DNA of 40,930 nt from Pirellulaceae bacterium (GTDB lineage Bacteria > Planctomycetota > Planctomycetia > Pirellulales > Pirellulaceae), in contig JAKVBY010000027.1 in the NCBI GenBank assembly GCA_022446825.1, forward strand, positions 220,146 to 261,075, written 5' to 3'. Under the pieces are notes generated by a model. It had not been told where the DNA came from. It made no database searches and saw nothing but the letters and a program-made list of their open reading frames with translations. Shown piece after piece: positions 8,501 to 17,142 of this stretch (position 1 is the first letter of the stretch; each line of letters starts with the position of its first letter). The position numbers were made by a program, and so were the translations under genes.

Positions 8501-9544
8501 CGGATCCCAGGAACTTTCAGTGTGTTGTCGATTTCCGTACAGGAACGCCCAATTTGTGGGTCGAAAATATCGGAACCAGGAGCGATTTTTTGTGACGATT
8601 TCATTTCGAATTGTTTCGGTTTGCTGGTCGGCAAACCGTTGCTTCGCTTCGTCAAATTCGCTGGCGGGTGGCACAGTGATCCTAAGTTGCTTCATGATCA
8701 GTTTTGCGCTCTGCCAGTGGCCATAATCTGTCAGTCGAATCCCATTGGAACTGGAACGTGCGGCTTCCTTTCCCGCGAGAGCCGCGAATTCTGTGAATTG
8801 ATCCACAAAAAGGCAGTTGTGCTTATGGGCTAATGCGCGCACTGACTCGACATAGTCGCCCAGCACTTGATTTCGGCGTTCGGCCAGCTTTGCAGCGGGC
8901 CCTGATTGAAAAAACGGCAGGGGTGACAAGAGCACGATCTGTCGAGTTCGTTGCTTCAATGCTGCGAGCAAGCGATCATAGGTTTGGCTGAAGTCCGTAA
9001 TTCGATCTATGCCTGCGAGCGACTCCATCTGTCCAAACTCGACGAAGACGATGTCAGCTGTTAAACGCGGTCGTTGGTCCTCAACCCCAAGTTCGAATTT
9101 TTCTTCTAGATAAAAAAAACGTGGCCGTTGTTGCAGATAGACGGTGTCTGCTTCCCAAGACAAATTACGAAAACGCAGTAACTTGTCGCTATATGCTCGT
9201 GACAAGAGCGTCTCGAGATAGCCGTGTGTTTGCCGCTCTGCCAGTGAGGTCCCACCTAGGAACCCAACCAATTGCCCGTTTGAGCGGACGGCAAAGTTAT
9301 CAGTAAACGGCGGGTGGTTGTGTGTGGATTCGGTTAACGGCCGTAGTAAGCCTAGACGATCATCTTGGTTGCGAGGTTCTTGAGCTTGGCTAAGTCCGCC
9401 ACAAGAGAAAATCACGAACAATAAAAGGCAGGCAGCGCCAAGTTGTGACGATAGAGAAAATTTTGGATCGCTGCTCATCCATGGTGGGATCATCAATGCT
9501 GTTTTCCCAATTCTGTCCAGGTGGTAGTGGATGTGTGTGAGCAT
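5540..9544 (-). CDS. PVC-type heme-binding dehydrogenase (SGNH + propeller + HEAT + CxxCH)
   Basis: This 1334-aa exported protein has the architecture typical of planctomycete/verrucomicrobial membrane-bound dehydrogenases. Reading from the ATG at 9544, there is a signal peptide or anchor (about 29-53), an SGNH-hydrolase-like domain (about 80-288) and a six-bladed propeller of the soluble glucose-dehydrogenase type (about 388-790; LILEDTDRDGQVD, DGAIYVLDWFNP). HEAT repeats follow to about 1180, then a cytochrome c domain with CHRCH (Cys1212, Cys1215, His1216) and a likely distal ligand Met1310 in SLMPEG. Such proteins are inferred to oxidise sugars or alcohols and pass electrons to heme. The SGNH blocks are altered: GGTSLAE where GDS is expected and FGQMES where GxND is expected, although DYGH is kept. 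The start is ambiguous. ATG 9544 overlaps the upstream stop as TGATG; ATGs at 9493 and 9478 would give a more compact signal peptide. Confidence 0.88.
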   Translation of the reverse strand: MLTHIHYHLDRIGKTALMIPPWMSSDPKFSLSSQLGAACLLLFVIFSCGGLSQAQEPRNQDDRLGLLRPLTESTHNHPPFTDNFAVRSNGQLVGFLGGTSLAERQTHGYLETLLSRAYSDKLLRFRNLSWEADTVYLQQRPRFFYLEEKFELGVEDQRPRLTADIVFVEFGQMESLAGIDRITDFSQTYDRLLAALKQRTRQIVLLSPLPFFQSGPAAKLAERRNQVLGDYVESVRALAHKHNCLFVDQFTEFAALAGKEAARSSSNGIRLTDYGHWQSAKLIMKQLRITVPPASEFDEAKQRFADQQTETIRNEIVTKNRSWFRYFRPTNWAFLYGNRQHTESSWDPKKENRWFPEEVDQLLKMVERAETRIHLHVLGDNSVAAELSGFRIADDYEISLYASEQEGIANPVASQWDARGRLWVLCTQAYAQLKPTHKPDDKLLILEDTDRDGQVDTSTIFANGLNMPTGFALGDGGAYVGQGHTLYHLPDENHDDRADDMRVVFSGFGTADTHQNINSFTWSPGGDLLFCQGMHAFSRIETPWGISRANWSAVWRLRTDSLRLDPYLSPNLSSDNSWGITFGRFGEMYLKGNDKQLYDASPAMVPTTNPLKMEAAYGLMGRTTAKSMDIEFVETAHLPENMQGTFLIAGYFDRSIEHFRPYREGSGIKCERFPKFLECDHPAFRPLEVTIGPDGAIYVLDWFNPIIGHYQASFRHPSRDKTHGRIWRITAKQRPFVKPPDLTANSVHLHDLFTCLKHPEGWVRKQAKRRLSEMETDTVIPALRQWLSETTTAAEDLEHLRYEALGVFESHDVVETTLLSKLLSARDPYARAYATRVVRRWSDRLPDALALLATKIRDAHPRVRMEAVTALSHIPSPQSLVIAMRATNRSIDRPLEYSLTQAVFALAPHWLPALQQGQLQFDRPEHAAFVFRTYDADEITSTIRQLVESQQLSPSTERELLEHLARIGTAETLDFVLAKATSFPSVTQELAKRARKSWLQSDSVRQRIAQQLASPTAAVRAGAARLAGIAEFELQSPTIQHLALDAKQPQNVRSAAIEALAYFGDPESLTTLQRLSVTDTEIKVPAIISLYRRDPQNGIHGIAQSLAVAETQADITTLLDPVFERSGGTAALANAFKLTELRPDLAKRVTRELHERGRSDEVLQQILAKALGDDHGRLEYSSDLVRQLLNSAKSQGDPTRGANIFRSEFAQCHRCHRIAEQGGTIGPNLTNLSKGLSAEIIVESLLWPNRQIKEGYVATAVSTVDGRIERGYLVKTPNNETLVLKDPRNGELTYLPREEIEEQQQALSLMPEGLTRLMTTQELHDLLAYLLQGR

Positions 9545-10263
9545 CACAGTTTTGTCATCGAGATATTCTTGATTTGAATTTTCATTGCGGGGCCATCGTG
9601 TAATTGAATCGCAACGATGCCACGACGAGCAGCCTTCTCTGTCTCGTAATCGAATCCTTGCGACATCAGGATACCGTTCACGCACAGCATTATGTGAGCA
9701 CCTTTGGCGATCACTGTGTATTGATTCCAGTCTGATTCTTTGACGAACTTTCTCAGTTGGTCATGATCCCCGAACTTGGTAACGGTCTTTTTTCCCAGTT
9801 TGTCAATTTCCACACTTTCACCGCGGTACGCTAATTGAGCCCGATGACTCGAATAAAAAACGCCCGTGTAATCTTCCCAGTTCGAGATGTCCGCTTGGTA
9901 ACCGTCGGCTTGCCACTTTGCTGTTTCGCGGCTCCGAAAGTGGACTCCGCTATTGCCACCGACGATGCGAAACTCAAACGTCATTTTGAAATCGTCAAAT
10001 GTCGGACCTCGCCAGAGTAGATAGGTACTTCGCTTGAGAGGATTCTTTGGAGTATTTTCACCGGTGATTGTGCCGTCTTCGACCTTCCAATAAAGGGGAT
10101 CGCCATCCCAGTTCTGTAGGGTCTCGCCATCAAATAGTGTGATGCTTGGCGCGTCCTCCGTTTCATCCGTAGCCACAGCGACTGCGCAGCCAGCAAAGAG
10201 TAAACCGACAAAATAGATGAATTGGATACTTAACCTCGGGATGTGTCGTCTCATTCCTGTCAT
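9544..10263 (-). CDS. DUF1080 (3-keto-disaccharide hydrolase-type) LamG-fold protein
   Basis: The 239-aa product is a single DUF1080 domain with an export signal. IQFIYFVGLLFAGC could be a lipobox (FAGC), though Sec cleavage is also possible. Family signatures include ITLFDGETLQNWDGD near residue 41, YWKVEDGTITGE, YLLWRGPTFDDFKMTFEFRI, GNSGVHFRS and the C-terminal GIVAIQLHDGPAMKIQIKNI. DUF1080 proteins have a concanavalin/LamG-like fold. Characterised members in Bacteroides hydrolyse 3-keto-glycosides, and many others are only binding modules. The gene is the first of a two-gene unit: its stop overlaps the ATG of the heme-binding dehydrogenase as TGATG, implying translational coupling. A sugar-oxidising enzyme next to a 3-keto-sugar-cleaving family is a sensible pairing, but that is an inference. 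The ATG at 10263 has a weak AGG upstream. Confidence 0.88.
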   Translation of the reverse strand: MTGMRRHIPRLSIQFIYFVGLLFAGCAVAVATDETEDAPSITLFDGETLQNWDGDPLYWKVEDGTITGENTPKNPLKRSTYLLWRGPTFDDFKMTFEFRIVGGNSGVHFRSRETAKWQADGYQADISNWEDYTGVFYSSHRAQLAYRGESVEIDKLGKKTVTKFGDHDQLRKFVKESDWNQYTVIAKGAHIMLCVNGILMSQGFDYETEKAARRGIVAIQLHDGPAMKIQIKNISMTKL

Positions 10264-10806
10264 GTAAAATGCCTATAGGTTGCGAGGAAATTCAAATGGG
10301 ACACAGATTGGTGTCGTGGTAGTGAAACATCGAAGCGTATCACTTTGCTAGTTCACTGGCGCTCGGTCCGTGCGCAGCACAGGGACGACCCACCGTACTG
10401 CCAAATGCCAAGCGGGGGATACTGGACATCTTCCTGGCGTGTTTTCCCTGTTCAATGAAATCCCTGTTCAATGGAAAGGGGAACGGAATAAATGCGATCA
10501 TAACGGCATCCGTATCGAGTGGCTACAGACGACGAATATTGCGTCGAGAATCGCAGATGGACTCACCTTTAGCCAGCAGCAGCAGTCTCCTCCGAGAAGA
10601 TATACTTTCCGCTTTGGCGTTGTTGCGACGGGACAGCCTTCCTGCCGTCAGCGACAGTGGCTCGATCCGTGTGTTTGAGCGCTTTGTCACAATGGTCTTT
10701 TGCTTGGCCGTGGCCGCCGTGCCAGCAATTGGCCTGCAAACGCCAAGTAGTACCAGGGCAAGTCCCTGACAGAAAAAACGAGGAGTAATCGAAGCGAGGG
10801 TTTTAG
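10264..10806. other. Spacer without confident gene
   Basis: These 543 bp contain the promoter region of the DUF1080 unit and a 16-bp tandem duplication at 10445-10476. A minus-strand frame (10797 to the TAG at 10523-10525) reads like a signal peptide (CQGLALVLLGVCRPIAGTA) but has no start codon before the hydrophobic part, so I do not call it. Two overlapping plus-strand frames of about 100 codons have no ribosome binding site. Confidence 0.5.
10445..10476. repeat. 16-bp tandem duplication (15/16 identical)
   Basis: TCCCTGTTCAATGAAA (10445-10460) is followed directly by TCCCTGTTCAATGGAA (10461-10476). It sits in non-coding DNA between two minus-strand genes. Confidence 0.92.
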
Positions 10807-12519
10807 TTATGGCTTTTCGAAGCGAATGAAGTCAAGAATGGAATAGCCACCGGCTTCGGTGAACGTTACCCCGCGATCGTCAGCGGTAGGAGGCGCGTAG
10901 TAGTGGGTGGCAAAGTGCACCATGATAATTTCCAAGGTGCGTTTTCCCGTGATGCCTGCACGAGCAAGTTTTTCTTTTAGGTTAAACGCTTGGTAATTGA
11001 GGTCACTGATGGCGATCCAGGCAACGTTCACTTTTGCTTGCTCTTCCTTGTCAATCACCCAAATGCCGTGGGCGTGCGCCGCAGTGTTTTTCTGAGGCCC
11101 CGGATCGCGGAATTTCCAGGTGATGTAGGGGTGACTATCCAGATCAACGGATACGTTGCGTATCGTCAGGCTAGGAGAGGAGATGTCGAGTGCCCCAATC
11201 CTTCGTAGTAGTATGATGTCATCGCCCAGTGGCGCGAGGGCCAACGCGTCGGAGTCAATGTGCCACTGTAATTTGTCGAAGCGCACTTCCACAAAATCAG
11301 CCGGGTCGAGCTGCTGACGGTGCCCGGCCGACTCAGCCGGTCCGTCTGCAACCTCTGGGGGGTCTGCCAGTTGTGTTTTCGAGACAGCTGCGAACGCAGC
11401 TTGGACCTCGTCATCGGAAAGCCGGACTGGTGGTGGTTTTTCGAACTGAATGATGACCGGTTTGGCGAGCAGCGGTGGTAAGCTGGTCTGACCGATACAG
11501 TTCACAACATCGAAGGCAAGCCGCTCGGGAGCGACGTTCGTGAAGTAGTGTTCCAGGTCCAGATCTTGACGTGTTGAAACTGCAGGCAGTCCGCCGAGGT
11601 AACAGCTGCGGATTTCGATCAGATTAGGGACTTCTTCGCAGTGGATCGCACCCGGTCGCTTGAGGTTGTTGCTATTGTATAAACGTGAGTCTTCAATAAC
11701 GATCGTGCGTGGGGTCCCAATTTCGGTATAGCGGGCGAAATTGACGATTGGTGTGAAGCCCCCCACGTCCCCACCGAAGCGAAAGTCACGACAGGTCAAA
11801 TGGGCACCGTAGTTGTCGATCCAGCGTTGGTCGACGCCGTTTGCATTTTCGACACCCACGATATCCTCCAGCACCATCTTATCACCGCGGTGTTCAATCA
11901 TGGCGACGTTGTTCTGCTCGTGCCCACCGCCAATCCAACAACTTTTCATCAGAGTCCAGTCACAATAGCTCGTCAGGACACGGTTGCAGTTGATGAATTC
12001 GCAGTTGCGAATGATGGTAAAGGTAGAATTTGTCCCTTCTTGAATCACGACGGCCGGACCGTTGCTCATCTGAAAGTTGCAGTTTTCCATGACCAGGAAT
12101 CCTTTGTCGACGTTCGGATTGCCCAGACTGAGGTGCGTTTGACCGCCGATGAAATGTAATCCAAGGAACGTTCTGCGCGTGGCCGACTGGGAACGAAAAA
12201 TTTCCTTGTGTGCAGTTTTCTGCTCAATGACGGCGTGGCCTTCGCCGCGAATGGTATCAGCGGAAGGATCGATTGCGTCGGAAATGATGTAGTGCCCACT
12301 GGGGAAATAAACTTCCGGCGTCGTCAGGAAGTAATCGCTCCGTGGAACGCGGCCGCCCCGCGCATCTTTTGCAGCCTGAGCAAAAGCGCGACGAATGGCC
12401 ACTGTGTCATCGGTCTGGCCATCTCCTTTGGCGCCGTGATCACGGACATTAACGCCAGCTTGAGAAACGGAAACGACGGTTAGCAAGAGGCCGAAAATCA
12501 ACACAAAGGATTTGAACAT
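10807..12519 (-). CDS. Secreted pectate-lyase-like right-handed beta-helix protein
   Basis: The 570-aa product starts with a clear signal peptide (MFKSFVLIFGLLLTVVSVSQA) and then the N-terminal cap of the Pectate_lyase_3 superfamily (VNVRDHGAKGDGQTDDT, about residues 24-40). A long parallel beta-helix follows, with turns such as GFLVMENCNFQMSNG, FTIIRNCEFINC and TIVIEDSRLYNSNNLKRPGAI. The C-terminal 200 residues are a separate region (ALDISSPSLTIRNVSVDLDS...) resembling a carbohydrate-binding beta-sandwich. It probably binds or cleaves an acidic or otherwise unusual polysaccharide at the cell surface; the catalytic residues are not identifiable by eye. The ATG at 12519 was chosen because it heads the signal peptide; the open frame extends upstream to 12756 but that part is low-complexity and unlikely. 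It is divergent from the DUF4838 gene across 246 bp, so the two may share a regulatory region. Confidence 0.85.
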   Translation of the reverse strand: MFKSFVLIFGLLLTVVSVSQAGVNVRDHGAKGDGQTDDTVAIRRAFAQAAKDARGGRVPRSDYFLTTPEVYFPSGHYIISDAIDPSADTIRGEGHAVIEQKTAHKEIFRSQSATRRTFLGLHFIGGQTHLSLGNPNVDKGFLVMENCNFQMSNGPAVVIQEGTNSTFTIIRNCEFINCNRVLTSYCDWTLMKSCWIGGGHEQNNVAMIEHRGDKMVLEDIVGVENANGVDQRWIDNYGAHLTCRDFRFGGDVGGFTPIVNFARYTEIGTPRTIVIEDSRLYNSNNLKRPGAIHCEEVPNLIEIRSCYLGGLPAVSTRQDLDLEHYFTNVAPERLAFDVVNCIGQTSLPPLLAKPVIIQFEKPPPVRLSDDEVQAAFAAVSKTQLADPPEVADGPAESAGHRQQLDPADFVEVRFDKLQWHIDSDALALAPLGDDIILLRRIGALDISSPSLTIRNVSVDLDSHPYITWKFRDPGPQKNTAAHAHGIWVIDKEEQAKVNVAWIAISDLNYQAFNLKEKLARAGITGKRTLEIIMVHFATHYYAPPTADDRGVTFTEAGGYSILDFIRFEKP

Positions 12520-12765
12520 TTCTATTCTCACAGGAAACGCGTTCGAGTGTGGGAAGGTCTTCAGAAGAGGACAATATATATTACCACGACGCCTATGATT
12601 GTTGGTCTGCCAGACGACTGACGGCACAGGAACGTAGGGTTTCGGCCACTTTGTTTTATTTTTGGAGTTGATGTTTTTTGTATATACTTGTCTGCTCGGA
12701 AAGTCACTGCAGTCGAATCGCAGCCGACGCTGCTTCTGCACCAACGGAAAGTACATTCCTAAAAC

Positions 12766-15195
12766 ATGAAAACATTACTCACGACGATCCTAGGAATTGG
12801 CCTGCTCTGTAGCCAAATGCTCGCAGAGGAGACGACGACTACAGAACAACAGAGCCAACGAGATCCATTATCGATCACGCGCATTGTCATTCCGGATACT
12901 GTGACTGCAGCCGAGCAGCATGCTGCCAATGAGTTGCTGACGAACATTAAAATGATGACGGATTGCTTGGTGCCTATAGTTTTCGAATCGGCTGTACAGG
13001 CAGAGGACCTGACCGGGCGTGCTCTCGTCGTAGGGCGGACACGATTCAATTTAAAAGAGCACAATCCCGACGAGTGGCCTCAGGACACGATTTACGTTGG
13101 TTACGGCGATGGCGACATTTCCATTGTGGGGCAAGGCGAGCAGGGGACTCTTTTTGCCGCCTTTGAGTTTCTCCGTGATCAGGGTTGTCGTTGGTACATG
13201 CCGGTGACTTACCATAAATTGGAAGTTGGGCGACATGTTCCGCAGCGCGAAAAGCTGCAGCTTTCCGGGAAACCGAAAAAATACACGCCGACGTTTGTCG
13301 ATCGGGGTTGGCATATGACGCCTGTTATGCCGGGGCCCCATTACCGAGATTGGGCCACCAGAAACGGGGTCAACGCCCTCACGACGGGGGATACCTGCAT
13401 TCTTTATCCCGCCCCTTTAGGACGTGGATATGAAAAGCAAACCGGTCACACGTTGCATTGGTTTGTGCCGTCCGGAAACCACCCCTCGACGGTGGAGGCA
13501 GTTCAGGAAAATTTTGCGGCTCACCCGGACTGGTATCCGCTCGTGTCCGGCGAGCGGACTTGGAGTTATCACGACGGCCGGTCGGTGCAAGCCTGTCTGT
13601 CCAACCCGGAGGTGGTCGACAAAGTGGCCCGCGACATCCTGCGTTATGCGGCTGACGGGTACGAAAACCACGAGAATCCAAATTGGCGATTATTTTCCAT
13701 TGGCCACAACGATGAACCGACTTATTGGTGTGAATGCGAGCAGTGCCGCGCTCTGGATGGTCCCGACAGCCTTTGGAAAGCGAACGATTCCTACGACGCA
13801 TATCCCGATGATCCTGAAAATCAAAGTGGCAACGGTCCTCTCAGTCGGCGGTACACTATTTTTGCCAATCGCGTCGCCCGACAGGTCGCTCAAGAACGAC
13901 CAGATCTGATGATCAGTTTTTATGCCTATGGATCCACGGTGGCGCCTCCTCGCGATCCGCAATTAAAACTGGAAAAAAATGTTGTTGTCGAGTTCGCTTA
14001 TAGTGGCCACTGCCTACAGCACGACATCGATGATCCTACTTGCCCGACCAACGTCAAGATGAAGCGGTGGATTGAGGACTGGTCGCGTCGCGGCACGGTT
14101 ATTTTTTATGATTATCCCCCGACTGGTCCCCATGCTCATGCCCCCACAGGATTTTTCCGCCATTATCAAAAACTGCTGCAGTTCCTGGAGCAGCGGGGTG
14201 TCATGGGGCTGTCTGGTGAGAGCCAAGGTGTCTGGGCGGGGTCTTCTCTATTTCATTACCTGCGGGCCCGTCTCATGTGGGACACACAGGCCAATGTCGA
14301 TCGATTAATCGACGAATATTGTCAGCACCTGTTTGGCAACGCTGCTGAAACCATGCGTGCTTATTTTCGCAGCTATGAGCAAGCGCTGCAGCAACACCCA
14401 GATCATATGATCTGGGGTCGGTGGATTTCGCAGTTTAATCCGCAGGTTCTGAGCGAAATGCAGCAGCTGTTAGAAACGGCGCAACAGCAAACTGACGATC
14501 CAGCGGTAGAGTTGCGTTTAAAGCTGACCCAGGTATCGCTGAATACATTTGTGATCACGCAAGTTGAGAACACACCGCTGACTGAGGTTGATCCACAGAG
14601 GTTTGGAAGGTATCAAGCCCTCCGCTCGCAGACATTGGCCATGATCCAGGAGATGAACCTGCCTTATCCGATGGCAGCCACGGGCCCTTTCATCGATCGG
14701 CTCCGGAGTAATGGCTACGATCCGCCTTTTCAAGCGCTCCGAGGCCAGGAGCGGATGGTGCTTCCGCAGGTATGGCGTTTCAGGACCGACCCCAGCGATG
14801 AGGGGATCGGGCAGGAATGGCCAAGATTGCTTGACGCGAAAGAGAGCCCTTGGCGCGATATTCGTGTCGATAAATTTTGGACCAGCCAAGGAATTCCCTT
14901 CCATGGTAGCGCCTGGTACACCGTCACTTTCACTGCCCCTGCTGAGGTTGACGAGGATCTCTGGCTGTTGTTTGACATGCTGGATGGCGCTGCGGACATT
15001 TGGATCGATGGCCAACTGGCGGGAACCACACCTGCTGACCCGTGGGACAAACCGAAAGGAATCGACCTGACCCCGTGGATCAAGCCTGGACAAGAGCAAC
15101 GGCTGGTGTTGCGTGTCGTCAAGCATAATTTTGCAGCGGGGATTAATGGACGCGTGCGCCTGATGGAGGCCTTTAAAACTGTCGGCGACCGCTAG
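12766..15195 (+). CDS. Secreted DUF4838 glycoside-hydrolase-like protein
   Basis: The 809-aa protein has a signal peptide (MKTLLTTILGIGLLCSQMLA). An alpha-glucuronidase-type N-terminal domain follows (IVIPDTVTAAEQHAANEL near 43-60; ALVVGRTRFN; GQGEQGTLFAAFEFLRDQ). The central DUF4838 domain contains the conserved YWCECEQC cluster (FSIGHNDEPTYWCECEQC) and AYGSTVAPP. A C-terminal galactose-binding-like jelly roll (DEDLWLLFDMLDGAADIWIDG) closes the protein. DUF4838 proteins are TIM-barrel proteins related to glucuronidase-like glycoside hydrolases; their substrates are mostly unknown. The Cys-rich loop suggests a metal site or disulfides. There is no strong Shine-Dalgarno sequence before the ATG. 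It is the only plus-strand gene in the first 28 kb and is divergent from the beta-helix gene, which suggests joint regulation. Confidence 0.88.
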   Translation: MKTLLTTILGIGLLCSQMLAEETTTTEQQSQRDPLSITRIVIPDTVTAAEQHAANELLTNIKMMTDCLVPIVFESAVQAEDLTGRALVVGRTRFNLKEHNPDEWPQDTIYVGYGDGDISIVGQGEQGTLFAAFEFLRDQGCRWYMPVTYHKLEVGRHVPQREKLQLSGKPKKYTPTFVDRGWHMTPVMPGPHYRDWATRNGVNALTTGDTCILYPAPLGRGYEKQTGHTLHWFVPSGNHPSTVEAVQENFAAHPDWYPLVSGERTWSYHDGRSVQACLSNPEVVDKVARDILRYAADGYENHENPNWRLFSIGHNDEPTYWCECEQCRALDGPDSLWKANDSYDAYPDDPENQSGNGPLSRRYTIFANRVARQVAQERPDLMISFYAYGSTVAPPRDPQLKLEKNVVVEFAYSGHCLQHDIDDPTCPTNVKMKRWIEDWSRRGTVIFYDYPPTGPHAHAPTGFFRHYQKLLQFLEQRGVMGLSGESQGVWAGSSLFHYLRARLMWDTQANVDRLIDEYCQHLFGNAAETMRAYFRSYEQALQQHPDHMIWGRWISQFNPQVLSEMQQLLETAQQQTDDPAVELRLKLTQVSLNTFVITQVENTPLTEVDPQRFGRYQALRSQTLAMIQEMNLPYPMAATGPFIDRLRSNGYDPPFQALRGQERMVLPQVWRFRTDPSDEGIGQEWPRLLDAKESPWRDIRVDKFWTSQGIPFHGSAWYTVTFTAPAEVDEDLWLLFDMLDGAADIWIDGQLAGTTPADPWDKPKGIDLTPWIKPGQEQRLVLRVVKHNFAAGINGRVRLMEAFKTVGDR

Positions 15196-15423
15196 GGGCT
15201 CTTGGTTTAATAGAAATTCGCTCTCAGGATTGCTGCGTATGATTTTTGGTACCGCTCGCAGACGATGGGTGCTCGCGTTTGCTTGGCGGAATCAATCTTT
15301 CAGCCGCAGGCGTTCTACAGGGGGTGACTGGTTTTTCAGTAATGCACTCACCAAGCGGACATACCGAGGGCGCTCCTGGAGAACTGTTGGCAGACTTCTC
15401 AACGGATGGAAGGTGAGCTGGAC

Positions 15424-16503
15424 CTAAAAGGTCTCCTCTAATTGGTTTTCTTCAATCATGGGACATTGCCGCTCAGAGAGCATGCGTTGGATTGCTTCTT
15501 CGTCCTTAAAGCCGAGCCCGGTCACCAAGCAGACCACTGGCGCGTCGGGTTGAATGCTCCCCTCTTCGGCGGCTTGCAGTGCGCCGGCCAGTGCTACGGC
15601 GCCGGCCGGTTCAGTGAAAATGCCTTCGTAACGTGCTAACTGGCCCTGTAATTCCCAGACTCGGTTGTCATCTACGAGGTGACCAGTGCCGCCGGTCGGG
15701 CGGCACTCTTCGATTACCAAGTGCCCGTCGTTGATGTTGGGAACCTGCAGTCCACTAATTTGCGTCGTACAGGTAACTTCCTGTGCAGTCTCCTCACCAC
15801 GGCGCAAGGGACCCGCCATAGTATCGTTGCCTGCGGGTTGTACGCAGTGTACTGCAGGCCCCTGGGGTCGCTTGCCGACCCGTGCCAGAGTAGCAAATCC
15901 TCGCGCGACGGCCACGCACAAACCACCGCCACCCGCGGGGCAGAATACGTGCTGGAGCGGAGATTCCTGCTGTTCGTGTAGCTCAAAGCTGATCGTCTCT
16001 ACACCAGTCATTCCGGGGGCGCTGTAGATGTAGGAACTGATCTGCAGCGCCGCATCTGGTTGTTGTCCCAAACGCTGTAGGGTCTGAAAGGTAGACACAG
16101 ACAAGCCGGGGTCGAGGCCAAATCCACGGACTCGAAAGACTTGGGCTCCGTAGGCCATCATCTGCTGCAGTTTTCCTTGAGGAGCGGTTTCCACTACTGC
16201 GATGTGGCAACCGATTTGGGCTGCCGCCGCATACGCAGCAACCGCTGAGCCGGTGTTGCCGCTCGACGTTGCCAAGCAACGTGATTTCCCCTCGGCCCGC
16301 ATGTGCGAAATCGCTGCCGCTGCAAAGCGATCCTTGAAAGAGCCGGTGGGGTTGGCCGATTCGAGTTTGAAGAACAGATTTTGCAAACCGGCTTGGGGAC
16401 CGATGCGCTGCGAACGGATCAGTGGCGTCGATCCTTCCCCCAAGGTGATGCGTGCTTCTGGTGCGACCGGTTCGATCCAGTCAGCCCAACGCCAAATCGT
16501 CAT
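15424..16503 (-). CDS. Threonine-synthase-like PLP-dependent enzyme
   Basis: The 359-aa cytoplasmic protein is a fold-type II PLP enzyme. It has the substrate-loop start LGEGSTPLI (21-29), the PLP lysine in ANPTGSFKDR (Lys57), SSGNTGS (80-86) contacting the cofactor, and the phosphate-binding PAGGGG (189-194). This pattern fits threonine synthase, which converts O-phosphohomoserine to threonine, or a close paralogue such as a threonine/serine dehydratase-like enzyme. The length is shorter than the long (over 450 aa) threonine synthases and fits the short archaeal/bacterial class. ATG 16503 is preceded by AAGGGA at a normal distance. It is the only amino-acid metabolism gene among the secreted genes around it. 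I do not give a gene symbol because paralogues are common. Confidence 0.85.
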   Translation of the reverse strand: MTIWRWADWIEPVAPEARITLGEGSTPLIRSQRIGPQAGLQNLFFKLESANPTGSFKDRFAAAAISHMRAEGKSRCLATSSGNTGSAVAAYAAAAQIGCHIAVVETAPQGKLQQMMAYGAQVFRVRGFGLDPGLSVSTFQTLQRLGQQPDAALQISSYIYSAPGMTGVETISFELHEQQESPLQHVFCPAGGGGLCVAVARGFATLARVGKRPQGPAVHCVQPAGNDTMAGPLRRGEETAQEVTCTTQISGLQVPNINDGHLVIEECRPTGGTGHLVDDNRVWELQGQLARYEGIFTEPAGAVALAGALQAAEEGSIQPDAPVVCLVTGLGFKDEEAIQRMLSERQCPMIEENQLEETF

Positions 16504-17142
16504 GACCGTTCCCTTTTGTTTGCTGCGCGTTGGCTTGAAATACGAGTCGGAGCGCGGCTACCGCGTCGTCAGGCCAGCCGCTACATCCTTAGGCTCGGCA
16601 CACTCTAGCAGAGTTACTATTCGTTGTCAGCCAGCGAGTTGTGCTGGTGATAGCGCCAACTTGGCGATGTCCAGGTCAGGTCGGGACTACCACTTATTTT
16701 TCAGCTGTAGACTGAACTTTGTGGTGACATTGCGAAAGAATCTTGAAGAAGTCCGCCATCCTCTGATACTAAGCGCGGATGACTAACTTGCCTGGGGGCT
16801 AAGTACCTTTTCAGAGCGTGAAAAGGCTTGCGCCGAGCAAAGGATACAAACGTTTATCACTTGGTAAAGATGTTTTATTTGTGTTGCCGGGGTGGCGGTC
16901 GTTGATGGTCGAGCCGTAGCTTACTGACTAGGCTTTGAGATGGCATTGGTCCTCTGATCATACCAGAGAGCAGCGGTCGATCGATGTCGGTTGACCGTTG
17001 GGAATTCCAGGACACGATTGATCGGGGTAGAAACCGTCGCGAGCGGCTAGTACGGCTGGTTCGCCAGAGTGATCGGCGGAAACTTCTAAACCACGGCTTT
17101 TCCGACCATTCGGATAATTTTCCTGCTTGGTTGACGAGTTGG
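16504..17142. other. Spacer, 639 bp, no gene seen
   Basis: This stretch holds the promoter side of the PLP-enzyme gene and the 3' side of the TIM-barrel gene. It has one perfect hairpin (16806-16826) and an isolated AAACGTTT (16848-16855). The open frames here are mostly shadows of the adjacent gene or lack ribosome binding sites. Confidence 0.5.
16806..16826. other. Perfect hairpin in spacer
   Basis: CCTTTTCA (16806-16813), loop GAGCG, TGAAAAGG (16819-16826). The 8-bp stem has no U tract on either side. It could be an operator dyad or an RNA structure about 320 bp downstream of the TIM-barrel gene and 300 bp upstream of the PLP-enzyme gene. Confidence 0.5.

Noticed and set aside
10455-10769. 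Plus-strand 104-codon frame
   Set aside because: No ribosome binding site, starts inside a tandem duplication, and composition does not look like a protein.
10523-10797. Minus-strand open frame with signal-peptide-like opening
   Set aside because: No ATG, GTG or TTG precedes the hydrophobic part, a stop lies just upstream in frame, and the remainder is arginine/leucine-rich without family features.
15230-15427. Plus-strand 65-codon frame in the convergent spacer
   Set aside because: Overlaps the end of the PLP-enzyme gene, arginine/tryptophan-rich, no ribosome binding site.
16848-16855. AAACGTTT as a second LacI-type site
   Set aside because: Only the 8-bp core is palindromic and flanks do not match; position far from any start codon.
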